Of a DNA stretch of 64,000 bases, positions 54,994-63,743 are shown piece by piece. Source of the stretch: Roseateles oligotrophus (GTDB lineage: Bacteria; Pseudomonadota; Gammaproteobacteria; Burkholderiales; Burkholderiaceae_C); assembly GCF_025717515.1 (NCBI RefSeq), contig NZ_JAJIRN010000004.1:372001-436000 (forward strand). Reading direction: 5' to 3'. The notes beneath the pieces are model-generated. The model was not told the DNA's origin. It ran no database searches and worked only from the letters and a program-made list of their open reading frames with translations. A program made the translations under genes and the position numbers. Position 1 is the stretch's first letter. Every line of letters starts with the position of its first letter.

Positions 54994-55112
54994 TCTTTTC
55001 CTGAATCGCGATGGTTTCGCTCACCACCCTTGCGGCCGGAAAACATGGTCCACCAGATGATGAACACAAAAATAGCCAAGGCTCCTAGCGCCTCCAACAA
55101 GAGCAAAGTCAT
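54990..55112 (-). CDS. Small single-pass membrane protein, 40 residues
   Basis: ATG 55112 to TAG 54990 encodes a peptide with a hydrophobic segment (LEALGALAIFVFIIWWTMF, about 6-24) and a charged, hydrophilic tail (GRKGGERNHRDSGKD). A GAGG site lies 8 bases before the ATG, ideal spacing. It overlaps the recombinase stop by four bases and is antisense to the first codons of mltA as I have drawn them. The composition is that of a bona fide small inner-membrane protein; the family is unknown to me. Confidence 0.65.
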   Translation of the reverse strand: MTLLLLEALGALAIFVFIIWWTMFSGRKGGERNHRDSGKD

Positions 55113-56292
55113 CAAAAAAACCTCAATTTCAAGCGACGCCAGACCGGGGTGGCGGGCCGCTTCGGTGGCCGCGATTCTAGGTGGCTTGTTGGCAGGCTGC
55201 AGCACGACGCCACAGCCGCAGCCCCTTCCCGAGGCCAAGCCCACAGAGACCCGCCATGACGAGGCGCCGCGCCAACGTGCCGTGCTGCTGCGCGAGCGCG
55301 CCCGCTGGGTCGAAGCCGACTGGAGCGAGCTGCCCGGTTGGGGCGCTGACCGCGCCAGCGAGCTATGGCCGGCGCTGCTGCGCGGCTGTGCCCGCCCGGC
55401 CGAGGCTTGGGCCGAGGTCTGCGCCCAAGCCAAAGCCGGCGCCGCGCCCGCCGATGACGCACAGACTTCGCTCTGGCTGATGCAACATCTGCGCCCCTAT
55501 CGCGTCGAGACGCATCAAGGTGAAGCGCAAGGGCTGATCACCGGCTATTTCGAGCCGATGCTGGACGCCACGCGCCGCCCGCAAGCCAATTTTCAAGTGC
55601 CGGTGCATGCGGCGCCCGCCGACCTGATGCAGCGTCGGCCCTATTTCACCCGTCAGCAGATCGAGTCCGATGTGGCGCTACGAGCGCGCCTGAAGGCACA
55701 TGAGCTGGCTTTTCTGGAAGACCCGCTGGATTTGCTGGTCTTGCAGATTCAGGGTTCGGGCCGCCTGCGCGTCAGCGACGCGAGCGGGCGCACGCAATGG
55801 GTGCGCATGGCCTTTGCGGGCCATAACGACCATCCCTATCAGTCCATCGGCAAGGCCTTGATCGAGCGCGGCGAGCTGCGTCCCGGCGAGGCCTCCTGGC
55901 CCGGCATCCGCGACTGGCTGCGCCGCAATCCGGCGTTAGCGAAAGAATTGCTGTGGAGCAATCCGCGCTATGTGTTCTTCCGCGAAGAACCGCTGCCCGA
56001 CCCGGCCATCGGGCCGCGCGGCGCCCAAGGTGTGGCCTTGACGCCGGGCCGCTCGATCGCGGTCGATCGTGCCAGCATCCCCTATGGCACGCCGGTCTGG
56101 CTGGACGCGACCGAGCCGCTGTCCAACCAGCCCTTGCGCAAATTGGCGATGGCGCAGGACACCGGCAGCGCCATTGTGGGTGCGGTGCGGGCCGATTATT
56201 TCTGGGGTTGGGGCGGTGAGGCCGAGGCGCAGGCCGGGCGTATGAAGCAACCGCTCAGGTTATGGGCGCTGTGGCCGGTGGGGGCGATGTAG
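55060..56292 (+). CDS. mltA: Membrane-bound lytic murein transglycosylase A
   Basis: This lipoprotein (lipobox LAGC about residue 47 from this start) has the MltA domain (LITGYFEPMLDATRRPQANFQVPVH, later QIQGSGRL and AFAGHNDHPYQSIG) and a 3D domain with the catalytic-type Asp367 in AQDTGSAIVGAVRADYFWG. It cleaves peptidoglycan glycan strands. The start is uncertain: ATG 55060 gives an unusually long n-region, ATGs at 55030-55057 make it longer, and no ATG, GTG or TTG lies in the right place downstream. A rarer ATC start at 55111 would give a normal signal. Confidence 0.88.
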   Translation: MNTKIAKAPSASNKSKVIKKTSISSDARPGWRAASVAAILGGLLAGCSTTPQPQPLPEAKPTETRHDEAPRQRAVLLRERARWVEADWSELPGWGADRASELWPALLRGCARPAEAWAEVCAQAKAGAAPADDAQTSLWLMQHLRPYRVETHQGEAQGLITGYFEPMLDATRRPQANFQVPVHAAPADLMQRRPYFTRQQIESDVALRARLKAHELAFLEDPLDLLVLQIQGSGRLRVSDASGRTQWVRMAFAGHNDHPYQSIGKALIERGELRPGEASWPGIRDWLRRNPALAKELLWSNPRYVFFREEPLPDPAIGPRGAQGVALTPGRSIAVDRASIPYGTPVWLDATEPLSNQPLRKLAMAQDTGSAIVGAVRADYFWGWGGEAEAQAGRMKQPLRLWALWPVGAM

Positions 56293-56459
56293 AACCGCGT
56301 CTACCGACGCAATGCCAATGTGTGGCGGACGCCGGTTTGTCTCTTTGAAGCCCGCCGAATTCGCAGGTCAGCTCCGGGCACGAAGCCGCCATCACAGCTG
56401 ACCCGTCAAAAATGACAGCAGCCGGCTAAGCGCAATCACCCACTCCTCACTGCCAACCC

Positions 56460-56942
56460 TCAATTCCCCACGATAGCCAGCAGTTCAACCTCAAACACCA
56501 GCGGCGTGTTCGGCGGAATTTCGCCGCCGCCGGCACCACGCTCACCATAAGCGATCGCGGAGGGGCAATACAGGCGCGCCTTGCCGCCGACCTGCATCAG
56601 CTGCACGCCCTCGGTCCAGCATTTGATGACGCGGTTGAGTGGGAACTCGGCCGGCTCGCCGCGTTTGATCGAGCTGTCAAACTCACGCCCGTCCAGGAAG
56701 CGGCCGACGTAATGCACGCGCACCTTGTCGGCGGCCGTTGGATGCGGGCCCTTGCCCACGGTGAGCGGCTCGTAGCGCAGGCCGGAGGCGGTCGTCACCG
56801 ACTGAGCGGCACTGGCGGCAGCAGCAGGCGCGGATGCTGCCGCTGCGGGAGCCGAGGCCGGCTTGGCCGGCTTCTTGGCGGTAGCGGCCGCAGCGCCGAA
56901 TGAAACGAGCAGGGCCAGCACGGCCAGTATTGACTTGGACAT
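56460..56942 (-). CDS. FKBP-type peptidyl-prolyl isomerase, exported
   Basis: The 160-residue protein has a signal peptide (about 1-20), an Ala/Pro/Lys-rich linker (about 21-55) and a single FKBP domain (about 60-160): VRVHYVGRFLDGREFDSS, FPLNRVIKCWTEGVQLMQVGGKARLYCPSAIAYG and IPPNTPLVFEVELL. It assists folding of periplasmic proteins. The last gene before the convergent mltA end. Confidence 0.93.
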   Translation of the reverse strand: MSKSILAVLALLVSFGAAAATAKKPAKPASAPAAAASAPAAAASAAQSVTTASGLRYEPLTVGKGPHPTAADKVRVHYVGRFLDGREFDSSIKRGEPAEFPLNRVIKCWTEGVQLMQVGGKARLYCPSAIAYGERGAGGGEIPPNTPLVFEVELLAIVGN

Positions 56943-56987
56943 AGATTGGGTTTCCGGCAAAGTGAACATCATCGCAGGCAATGTGAT

Positions 56988-58208
56988 TCAAGCCACCGGC
57001 AGCCCGTCGGCCTTGAACATCGCCTTGATGCCACGCACCGCCTGGCGAATGCGCGCTTCGTTCTCGATCAAGGCAAAGCGCACATGGCCGTCGCCCTGGT
57101 CGCCAAAACCGATACCCGGCGAGACGCAGACCTTGGCACGCTCCAAAAGCTGACGCGCAAACTCCAGTGATCCCAATGACTCGTAATGCGATGGGATCTT
57201 GGCCCAGATATACATGCTGGCCTTAGGACATTCCACCGCCCAACCGGCCTCGGTCAGGCCCTTGTAAAGCACATCGCGGCGGCGCTGATAGGTAGCGGTG
57301 ATTTCACCGACACAGCTTTGATCGCCCTCCAGCGCGGCGATTGCGGCCACCTGCAAGGGCGTGAAGGTGCCGTAGTCGTGATAGCTCTTGATGCGCGCCA
57401 GCGCCGCCACCAACTCCGGGTTGCCGACCATGAAACCGATCCGCCAGCCGGCCATGTTGTAGCTCTTGGACAGCGTAAAGAACTCGACCGCCACATCCTT
57501 GGCGCCGGGCACCTGCATGATGGACGGCGCCTTGTAGCCATCGAACACAATGTCGGCATAGGCGAGGTCATGCACGATCAGGATGTCGTGCTTTTTGGCC
57601 AGCGCCACGACGCGCTCGAAGAAGGCCAACTCCACGCATTGCGCGGTCGGGTTCGACGGGAAGCCGAACACCATCATCTTGGGCTTGGGGTAGCTGCCAC
57701 GTATGGTTTTCTCCAACTCGGCAAAGAAGTCCACGTCCGAGGCCACCGGGATCGCGCGGATATCGGCGCCCGCAATCACCGCGCCGTAGATGTGAATCGG
57801 GTAGCTTGGGTCGGGCACCAGGACCGTGTCGCCCCGGTCCAGCGTGGCCAGCATCAGATGCGCCAGCCCCTCCTTGGAGCCGATGGTGACGATGGCCTCG
57901 CTGTCGGGGTTGATGTCGACGCCGTAGCGGTTTTGGTACCAATGCGAGATCGCGCGGCGCAGGCGCGGGATGCCTTTGCTGGCGGAGTAGCCATGGGTGT
58001 CGGGCCGCTGCGCGACCTCGGTCAACTTGGCGACGATATGAGCCGGCGTCGCCCCATCGGGGTTGCCCATGCTCATGTCGATGATGTCTTCGCCGCGCCG
58101 GCGTGCCGCCAACTTGAGCTCGGCAGTGATATTGAAGACGTAGGGAGGGAGGCGATCGATGCGCGCAAAGCGGCGCTTGCCCGACGAGGAAGCGGAGGAA
58201 GAAGACAT
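56988..58208 (-). CDS. alaC: Alanine/glutamate-pyruvate aminotransferase, AlaC type
   Basis: The 406-residue fold-type I PLP enzyme has the cofactor Lys248 in [14 protein letters not shown], the Asn/Asp contacts in GFPSNPTAQ and [12 protein letters not shown], and an N-terminal [17 protein letters not shown] block typical of AlaC/YfdZ. It makes alanine from pyruvate and glutamate. I start at ATG 58208; a GTG 15 bases upstream is less likely. The FKBP gene follows 45 bases downstream on the same strand. Confidence 0.92.
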   Translation of the reverse strand: MSSSSASSSGKRRFARIDRLPPYVFNITAELKLAARRRGEDIIDMSMGNPDGATPAHIVAKLTEVAQRPDTHGYSASKGIPRLRRAISHWYQNRYGVDINPDSEAIVTIGSKEGLAHLMLATLDRGDTVLVPDPSYPIHIYGAVIAGADIRAIPVASDVDFFAELEKTIRGSYPKPKMMVFGFPSNPTAQCVELAFFERVVALAKKHDILIVHDLAYADIVFDGYKAPSIMQVPGAKDVAVEFFTLSKSYNMAGWRIGFMVGNPELVAALARIKSYHDYGTFTPLQVAAIAALEGDQSCVGEITATYQRRRDVLYKGLTEAGWAVECPKASMYIWAKIPSHYESLGSLEFARQLLERAKVCVSPGIGFGDQGDGHVRFALIENEARIRQAVRGIKAMFKADGLPVA

Positions 58209-58316
58209 AGCTGTAGATTTCACACGTTAGCGCCCGGAACCGTCCGAGCGACGTGGCCTGCCCCGAGGGGCGGCCGGGGGCAATGCTAGCGCAATTTTCT
58301 TGACTGCACGCCTTGT

Positions 58317-60536
58317 TCAGCCCTTAGCGCTGCCCAAGGCGCCGGAGGCCACGCGCAGACGCATGGCCAGATGCAGTGCCATATTGCGATAGAGCTGGCT
58401 GCACAAAACCGGCTCGGTGGCGGCCAATTTATTCAGCGCATCCTTGCTGAGAAAAAAAACTTCTGCATCCTGATCTGCCTCGGCGTTAGCACTTCGACCT
58501 TGGCCATCCAACATCGCCAACTCACCCAACATAGTGCCGGCAGAAAAGCTCATAAATCGCTGGCCGCCGCCGTTCACGATGCTGATGGAGCCACGAGTTA
58601 GCACATAGACACCATTGCCTGGGTCGCCTTCTTTGAACAGTCGTTCACCGGCTTTCAGCTCAAGCTGTTGCAGGTGCGGAATCAGGCTCGCCTGTTGCGC
58701 CATGGACAAATCGCTCAGCAGACTGCACTGCGCCAGCGGCACGGCGCCGCCCAATTGCTGGCGAGGGTTCGAATCTGCTTGCAGGATTTGGAGCTCGGCG
58801 GACTCGAGCGCATGATCCATATCCAGATACCAATGAGCCATGCTTGCTGCGAACGGAGCCCCCGCCCAAGCCGCCAAGATTTGGGCGCGTTGCACACTCA
58901 CGGGCCCCACACCCGCCAGCAGCAGACGGCAGTCCTGCCGCGCCAAGGTGGCGCCGAGTTGCTGCAAGGCCATTGCGCCTGACTCATCAATGGACACCAC
59001 CCGCTGCACATCAAGGATCAAATAGCGCAGGCCTGGCGGCAAACGCTTGGCTTCGTCATGGACGCGATCGGCATTGCCAAAAAAGAGCGCACCTTCCAAT
59101 TCCAAGGCGTGGATATGCGCCCGCAGCGGGCGCAAGAACTGCTCCACTTGTGGCGGGTAGACCCGCCGCGACGGTCGCTGCTGAGCGGTGTAGCGGGCGC
59201 GCAAGAGCGTGCGATTCAAACCCCGCAAAAACAGCAAGACCGACAGCAGCAGGCCCAGCAATACCCCCGCACCCGGCCCTTGCAACAAGGTCAGCAAACA
59301 CACCAAGCCCATGACCAGCAAGCTCTCTAGACTCACCGGGCCGCCCCGCAACTGCGTGCGGATTTGCCTGACCGAGCGGCGATCGACCAAATTGACGGCC
59401 ACGGTGAGCATCACCCCGGCCAAGACCGCGCGCGGCAAATAGGCCAGCCAGTCCCCGACCATGCCGACCATCAAGGCAGAGCAAAGCACGGCGCCCAGCG
59501 CACCGACGCGCCCGCCGCCTCCGCCCAACTGAATGGCGGTGGCTCGGCTTCTGGACCGCGTGATCGGCAAGGCGCAGACCATGCCGCCGCCAATGTTCGC
59601 CAGGCCCAAGGCCCACAGTTCGCGGCTTTCGTCACTATGCTCGCCGTTGCACTGATCGGCAGCGCGCAGATTGAGCAAGGATTCCAGACTCCCCACCAAG
59701 GCGAGCAGAACAGCCGTTAGGCCTATGGGCCGGGCATATTTGACCAAGAGGGAAATCGTTGTGGACGGCTCGACCCACAGGGCCAGCAGGCCCGGCAAAA
59801 AATGACTCGCATCGAGTGCCCCTAGCGTGGGCCCAAGGTCCGACACGGGCGATATCGCATCAACGAGATGAAAGCCCAGCAGCCCCGACACCATACCCAG
59901 CAAAGCCGCCGGCAGGCGCGGCGCCTGCCAGGCCAGCAGCCAAACCAAGCCGGCCGTGGCCAAGCCCAGCAACAAAGCGCCTCCATGCGCTTGCTGCAAG
60001 GCCTGCCAGCCATGCTTGGGCCAAAGCTCGGGCGCCACGTCCAGCAGAGCCGGCACTTGGGCCAGCACCACCAACAGCGCCACCCCATTCATGAAGCCGG
60101 CCAACACCGGCTGCGGAACGAAGCGGGCCAAACGCCCAAGGTGCAAGGCCGCCATCAGCATCTGCAGCAAGCCCATCACAAGCACCGCAGCACTCAAGGC
60201 CACCAGCACGAGCGCCAGGGCCGCAATGCTGCTGCCGGGCTGCTCTTGGTGCAGCACCTGGCCGAGCAGCAAGGAGACGATCAAGGCCGTCGGCGAACTC
60301 GGGCCACCCGCTGCATCGCTGCCGCGGCTCACAAACGCATAGAGACCTGCGCTGACAATCACACAAGCAAACGCCGCCGGAACGCCTATTTGCACCGCCC
60401 GGCTGCCCAAGGGCGCCAGCGCCAGCACACCCAGGGTCAACACAATGGCCAGGCAGACGATGGCCCCCACCGCGCCGCCCAAAAGTGAGCGCCAGCCAGC
60501 AAAAGTAAGCTCAAACTGGCGACGCGCTACGAACAT
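58317..60536 (-). CDS. SulP anion transporter with STAS and cyclic-nucleotide-binding domains
   Basis: This 739-residue protein has a SulP/SLC26 membrane domain (about 12-430, 10 or more helices). A STAS domain follows (about 465-570; LEGALFFGNADRV, LILDVQRVVSIDESGAMAL), then a C-terminal cNMP-binding domain (about 610-735; GERLFKEGDPGNGVYVLTRG, GTMLGELAMLDGQGRSA). The fusion suggests that anion uptake (sulfate or bicarbonate) is gated by cAMP or a similar ligand. ATG 60536 is chosen because the preceding extension is not hydrophobic. Confidence 0.9.
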   Translation of the reverse strand: MFVARRQFELTFAGWRSLLGGAVGAIVCLAIVLTLGVLALAPLGSRAVQIGVPAAFACVIVSAGLYAFVSRGSDAAGGPSSPTALIVSLLLGQVLHQEQPGSSIAALALVLVALSAAVLVMGLLQMLMAALHLGRLARFVPQPVLAGFMNGVALLVVLAQVPALLDVAPELWPKHGWQALQQAHGGALLLGLATAGLVWLLAWQAPRLPAALLGMVSGLLGFHLVDAISPVSDLGPTLGALDASHFLPGLLALWVEPSTTISLLVKYARPIGLTAVLLALVGSLESLLNLRAADQCNGEHSDESRELWALGLANIGGGMVCALPITRSRSRATAIQLGGGGGRVGALGAVLCSALMVGMVGDWLAYLPRAVLAGVMLTVAVNLVDRRSVRQIRTQLRGGPVSLESLLVMGLVCLLTLLQGPGAGVLLGLLLSVLLFLRGLNRTLLRARYTAQQRPSRRVYPPQVEQFLRPLRAHIHALELEGALFFGNADRVHDEAKRLPPGLRYLILDVQRVVSIDESGAMALQQLGATLARQDCRLLLAGVGPVSVQRAQILAAWAGAPFAASMAHWYLDMDHALESAELQILQADSNPRQQLGGAVPLAQCSLLSDLSMAQQASLIPHLQQLELKAGERLFKEGDPGNGVYVLTRGSISIVNGGGQRFMSFSAGTMLGELAMLDGQGRSANAEADQDAEVFFLSKDALNKLAATEPVLCSQLYRNMALHLAMRLRVASGALGSAKG

Positions 60537-60660
60537 TGCACAAGACCTCTTCCCTACGCTCCACGACCAGACACCCAAAATGGGGTTTGGCCGCAACTGA
60601 AGGCAAGACTTGACCCTGTTTCACTCCTCGCGTCAAGCCAGGGCCCGCACCCCGGCCAGT

Positions 60661-62364
60661 TCAGCTTGCGTCGGGTTTGTGCTCCAACATCGCCGCCAGC
60701 GAATGCGCCATGCCGGTGATGCCTTCGTTGCTGAGGCCGGCATCCTTCATCACCGCGTCGACGATGGGCTTGGCGATCTGGTATTGCAGCGCCGAGTTCA
60801 TCACCTGCTCGGGGAAAGTCGCGCCGCCTGATCCAGCGGTGTTGTTGCCGCTCTCGGCGCCGCCGTTGCTTGAACCATTCGTTCCACCCGGCATGCCTCC
60901 CACCTGGAAGATGCGGATCGAATCGATCTTCTCCATCGGCCGCACCGCCTGCTCGATGATTTGCGGCAGTTGCTGCAGCAGCAGGGTGCGCACCTGCAGA
61001 TCGACCTGCGCGGCAGACAAGGTGTTGAGCGCCTCGTTGATCGCGCGCCGCCCCTCGGCATCGGCGATCGCGGCCGCCTGCTTGGCCTTGGCTTCGATGG
61101 TGATGGCCTCGGCGCGGTCCATCGCCGCCTCCTTCTCAGCCGATGCCGAGACCTTGACGGCAATAGCGCTTTGTTCGGCTTCCTTGGATGCCTCGATCAG
61201 CTGGATGCTCTTCTGGCGCTCGGCAATCGCCACCTCGCGCGCGGTGTTGACCGCCTCTTCCGCTTTCACCGCCTCGGCCAGCGCCTGGTTGGCGGTGGCG
61301 TCGGCGACCGATTGCTCCTTGGACTTGTTGGCGATCGCGATCTGCATGTCTTGACGCGCAATCTCGACCTGCTTGCGCTGTTCGGCGCGCAGCATCTCGG
61401 TCTTGCGCTCCAACTCGATCTCGCGCGTCTGCACCGCCAGATTCTTCTCGATCTCGGCCGACTTGATGTCGCGCTCGGCCTCGATTTTCTTCTGCCCGAC
61501 CTGACGCTCGGAGCCGATCTTGGCGGCCTCGGCTTCGAGATTTCGCTCGGCCTGCTGGGTCGCGATCTGCGCCGCCTGCTCGGCCCGCGCGGTCTCGATC
61601 TGGCGCTGCTGGGCCAAGGTGGCGAACTCCTGATCCTGCTCAATCGTCAGCTTTTGGCGCTGCGCATCGAGGTTCTTGGCGCGCACCTGCATCTCGGTTT
61701 CTTGCTCGACGTCGTTGCGCTGCTTGCGGCGCGCCTCGGTCTGCTCGGTCAGCCGGGTCAGGCCCTCGGCGTCGAAGGCATTATTGGGGTTGAAGAACTG
61801 CTTGTCGGTCTGGTCCAGGCTGGTCAGCGAGACCGACTCCAGCTCCAGGCCGTTCTTCTCCAGATCCTCGGCGACGGCATTCTGCACCGCCTGGACGAAG
61901 TCGCGGCGCTTGTCCTGCAGCTCCTGGATGGTCATGGTGGCGGCGGTGGCGCGCAGCGAGTCAACGAACTTATCCTCCACCAAGGCCTTCAAGGCATCCG
62001 GGTGAAGCGTGCGCGTACCCAGCGTCTGAGCCGCCGTGCTGACCGATTCGGCGGTCTGCTTGACGCGCACGAAGAAGGCCGCCGTCACGTCCACCCGCAT
62101 ACGGTCCTTGGTGATCAGACTCTCGCGCTCACGCCTCATGACTTCGAGTTTGAGCGTATTCATATTCACCAGCACGCGCTCATGGAAGACCGGCAGCACG
62201 ATGGCGCCGCCGTCCATGATGACCTTCTGCCCGCCCAGGCCGGTGCGCACAAACGAGGTCTCTTTGGTGGAGCGTTTGTAGAGCCGGGCAAAAATTAGGC
62301 CTATGGCCGCCAAGCTCAAGAGCGCGATGCCGGCAATGCTGGCCAATTCGATCAGGTTTTCCAT
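60661..62364 (-). CDS. yqiK: Flotillin family protein YqiK
   Basis: The 567-residue protein has an N-terminal membrane helix (about 8-26), an SPFH/flotillin domain (about 30-225) and a long Glu/Ala/Lys/Gln-rich coiled coil (about 215-455) that mediates oligomerisation. It ends in a Gly/Ser/Asn-rich C-terminal region. Flotillins organise membrane microdomains. It is the last gene of a four-gene series behind a PspA-like protein and YqiJ, 36 bases after the yqiJ stop. Confidence 0.94.
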   Translation of the reverse strand: MENLIELASIAGIALLSLAAIGLIFARLYKRSTKETSFVRTGLGGQKVIMDGGAIVLPVFHERVLVNMNTLKLEVMRRERESLITKDRMRVDVTAAFFVRVKQTAESVSTAAQTLGTRTLHPDALKALVEDKFVDSLRATAATMTIQELQDKRRDFVQAVQNAVAEDLEKNGLELESVSLTSLDQTDKQFFNPNNAFDAEGLTRLTEQTEARRKQRNDVEQETEMQVRAKNLDAQRQKLTIEQDQEFATLAQQRQIETARAEQAAQIATQQAERNLEAEAAKIGSERQVGQKKIEAERDIKSAEIEKNLAVQTREIELERKTEMLRAEQRKQVEIARQDMQIAIANKSKEQSVADATANQALAEAVKAEEAVNTAREVAIAERQKSIQLIEASKEAEQSAIAVKVSASAEKEAAMDRAEAITIEAKAKQAAAIADAEGRRAINEALNTLSAAQVDLQVRTLLLQQLPQIIEQAVRPMEKIDSIRIFQVGGMPGGTNGSSNGGAESGNNTAGSGGATFPEQVMNSALQYQIAKPIVDAVMKDAGLSNEGITGMAHSLAAMLEHKPDAS

Positions 62365-62400
62365 GATGTTCGTTCCTCCACTGTTTGATTTATTTCTTAC

Positions 62401-63033
62401 TCATTCGCCAAGCAAGCCGGGATGGGGATTGCGAATGCCCCGGTAGATCGCCGCCACCTTGCGTACCAGCAAGACCTGGCTGCCCTCTTCCAGCACCTCA
62501 TCCTGCAGATCGGGCTCGACCAGCAGATGATGCGTGCGGCCATGCTCGTCGCGCACCCGCGCCTGAGCGGCCAAGCCTGCGCGAGCATGGCCAGCATAAA
62601 TGACCGCCGTGCGACCTAATAGCGAAAGCTCACTGACCGCCGAGCTTTCATCGTGCGGGATGATGTGGGCCACCAGGGCGCCGCAAGCGCGCATCGTCGC
62701 CAAGCCCGCCGGCACCGCCACCAGGCCGGCGAGCCAGGCCGGCAGGTAATGCCCGCTCAACCCATGGCTGGCCAGTTGCAGGCTGAAGCCGAACATCGCG
62801 TAGCCGGTCAGGAACAGCAGGACCAGCACCAAGGAGGGCACCCGGCCGAGGTGCAACCAGCCCAGCACCTTGTCCAGCCCCGAGTCGCTGTGCAGTTCGG
62901 GCAGCAGATTGTCCAGCCAGTTGCTGGGGCTCAGCGCCAGCATCATGCCCACACCCTCCAGCACGGCAATGCCGACGATCAAGGCGAAGGCAATGCCGAA
63001 GGGCAGATTTTCGGGCGTGCTGAACAGGCTCAT
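62401..63033 (-). CDS. yqiJ: YqiJ/OB-fold NfeD-like membrane protein
   Basis: The 210-residue protein has about three hydrophobic segments (roughly 12-35, 68-88 and 98-118) and a C-terminal beta-rich OB-like domain (about 130-200; LSLLGRTAVIYAGHARAGLAAQARVRDEHGRTHHLLVEPD). It is the usual partner of YqiK in prokaryotic flotillin operons. The start overlaps the PspA-like stop (ATGA), so translation is probably coupled. Confidence 0.88.
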   Translation of the reverse strand: MSLFSTPENLPFGIAFALIVGIAVLEGVGMMLALSPSNWLDNLLPELHSDSGLDKVLGWLHLGRVPSLVLVLLFLTGYAMFGFSLQLASHGLSGHYLPAWLAGLVAVPAGLATMRACGALVAHIIPHDESSAVSELSLLGRTAVIYAGHARAGLAAQARVRDEHGRTHHLLVEPDLQDEVLEEGSQVLLVRKVAAIYRGIRNPHPGLLGE

Positions 63034-63743
63034 GCGCCGCCCGTTCCGCTGACCGCCTGCTTGAGCTGAGCCAGCCGGGCATCGATCTGCGTCTGCCGCA
63101 GCAGATCTTCCAGCGATTGCAATTGCGTCGCCTGCGTCAGATCGGCCGAGCTAGCCACACCGCTCGCGCGGCCCAAGCCGGTGTGTCGCTCATAAACGCG
63201 GTCGAAGGCGCCGGTGACGTCGGCCACTCTGGCTTCGACATTGGCCAAGCCGCCCAAGCTCGCTGCGCTGCCTGATTTGCCGGCGGCCAGCCCTGCGGCA
63301 GCGCGGCTTTGCCGAAACTGGCTCAAGGTCGCCTCCATCTCACGGCGCTTGGCCAGCAAGGCATCGACCACGCCCCGGTGCTGCGCCTCCTGCTGTGCCA
63401 ACTCGGCCAAGCTGGACTCCAACAAGGGCAGTTGCAACTCGATGTCCATCTGCCGGCCGACCGCCGCGCGCGCCAGGTCATCGCGCTGTTGAGTCATCGC
63501 CAGCGCCAGTTGCTCATGCAGGGTCAGGTGTTGCCGGTTCAGTTCGGCATGGCGTTGCTGGGCCAGATGGCGGTTGGCGCTGACCAAGCCCAGCTCGAGG
63601 CGCACATCGTTCACCACGCCGTCGAGCTCGCGCAGGCCCTGCTCCATCAGGGCGTCGGGGGCCCGGTCCTCTATCCTATCCAGCAGGGCGTGGACGCCGC
63701 CGGCCATCACGCGCGCAACGCGCATCTTCAGGGATTCAGCCAT
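63030..63743 (-). CDS. PspA/IM30-like coiled-coil protein
   Basis: The 237-residue protein is almost entirely helical coiled coil, starting MAESLKMRVARVMAGGVHALLDRIEDRAPDAL, typical of PspA/IM30 relatives that bind and protect the inner membrane. A complete AAAGGAG ribosome-binding site lies 7-8 bases before ATG 63743, inside the end of the preceding gene (8-base overlap). It is the second of four overlapping or closely spaced genes with yqiJ and yqiK, suggesting a membrane-stress unit. Confidence 0.88.
   Translation of the reverse strand: MAESLKMRVARVMAGGVHALLDRIEDRAPDALMEQGLRELDGVVNDVRLELGLVSANRHLAQQRHAELNRQHLTLHEQLALAMTQQRDDLARAAVGRQMDIELQLPLLESSLAELAQQEAQHRGVVDALLAKRREMEATLSQFRQSRAAAGLAAGKSGSAASLGGLANVEARVADVTGAFDRVYERHTGLGRASGVASSADLTQATQLQSLEDLLRQTQIDARLAQLKQAVSGTGGA

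Noticed and set aside
58270-58290. GCCCCGAGGGGC-type palindrome near the alaC start
   Set aside because: Short GC-only dyad in high-GC DNA without a T run or a second copy; chance is likely.
60961-62298. Plus-strand open frame antisense to yqiK
   Set aside because: The leucine/glycine/arginine-rich product is the reverse reading of the flotillin coiled coil.
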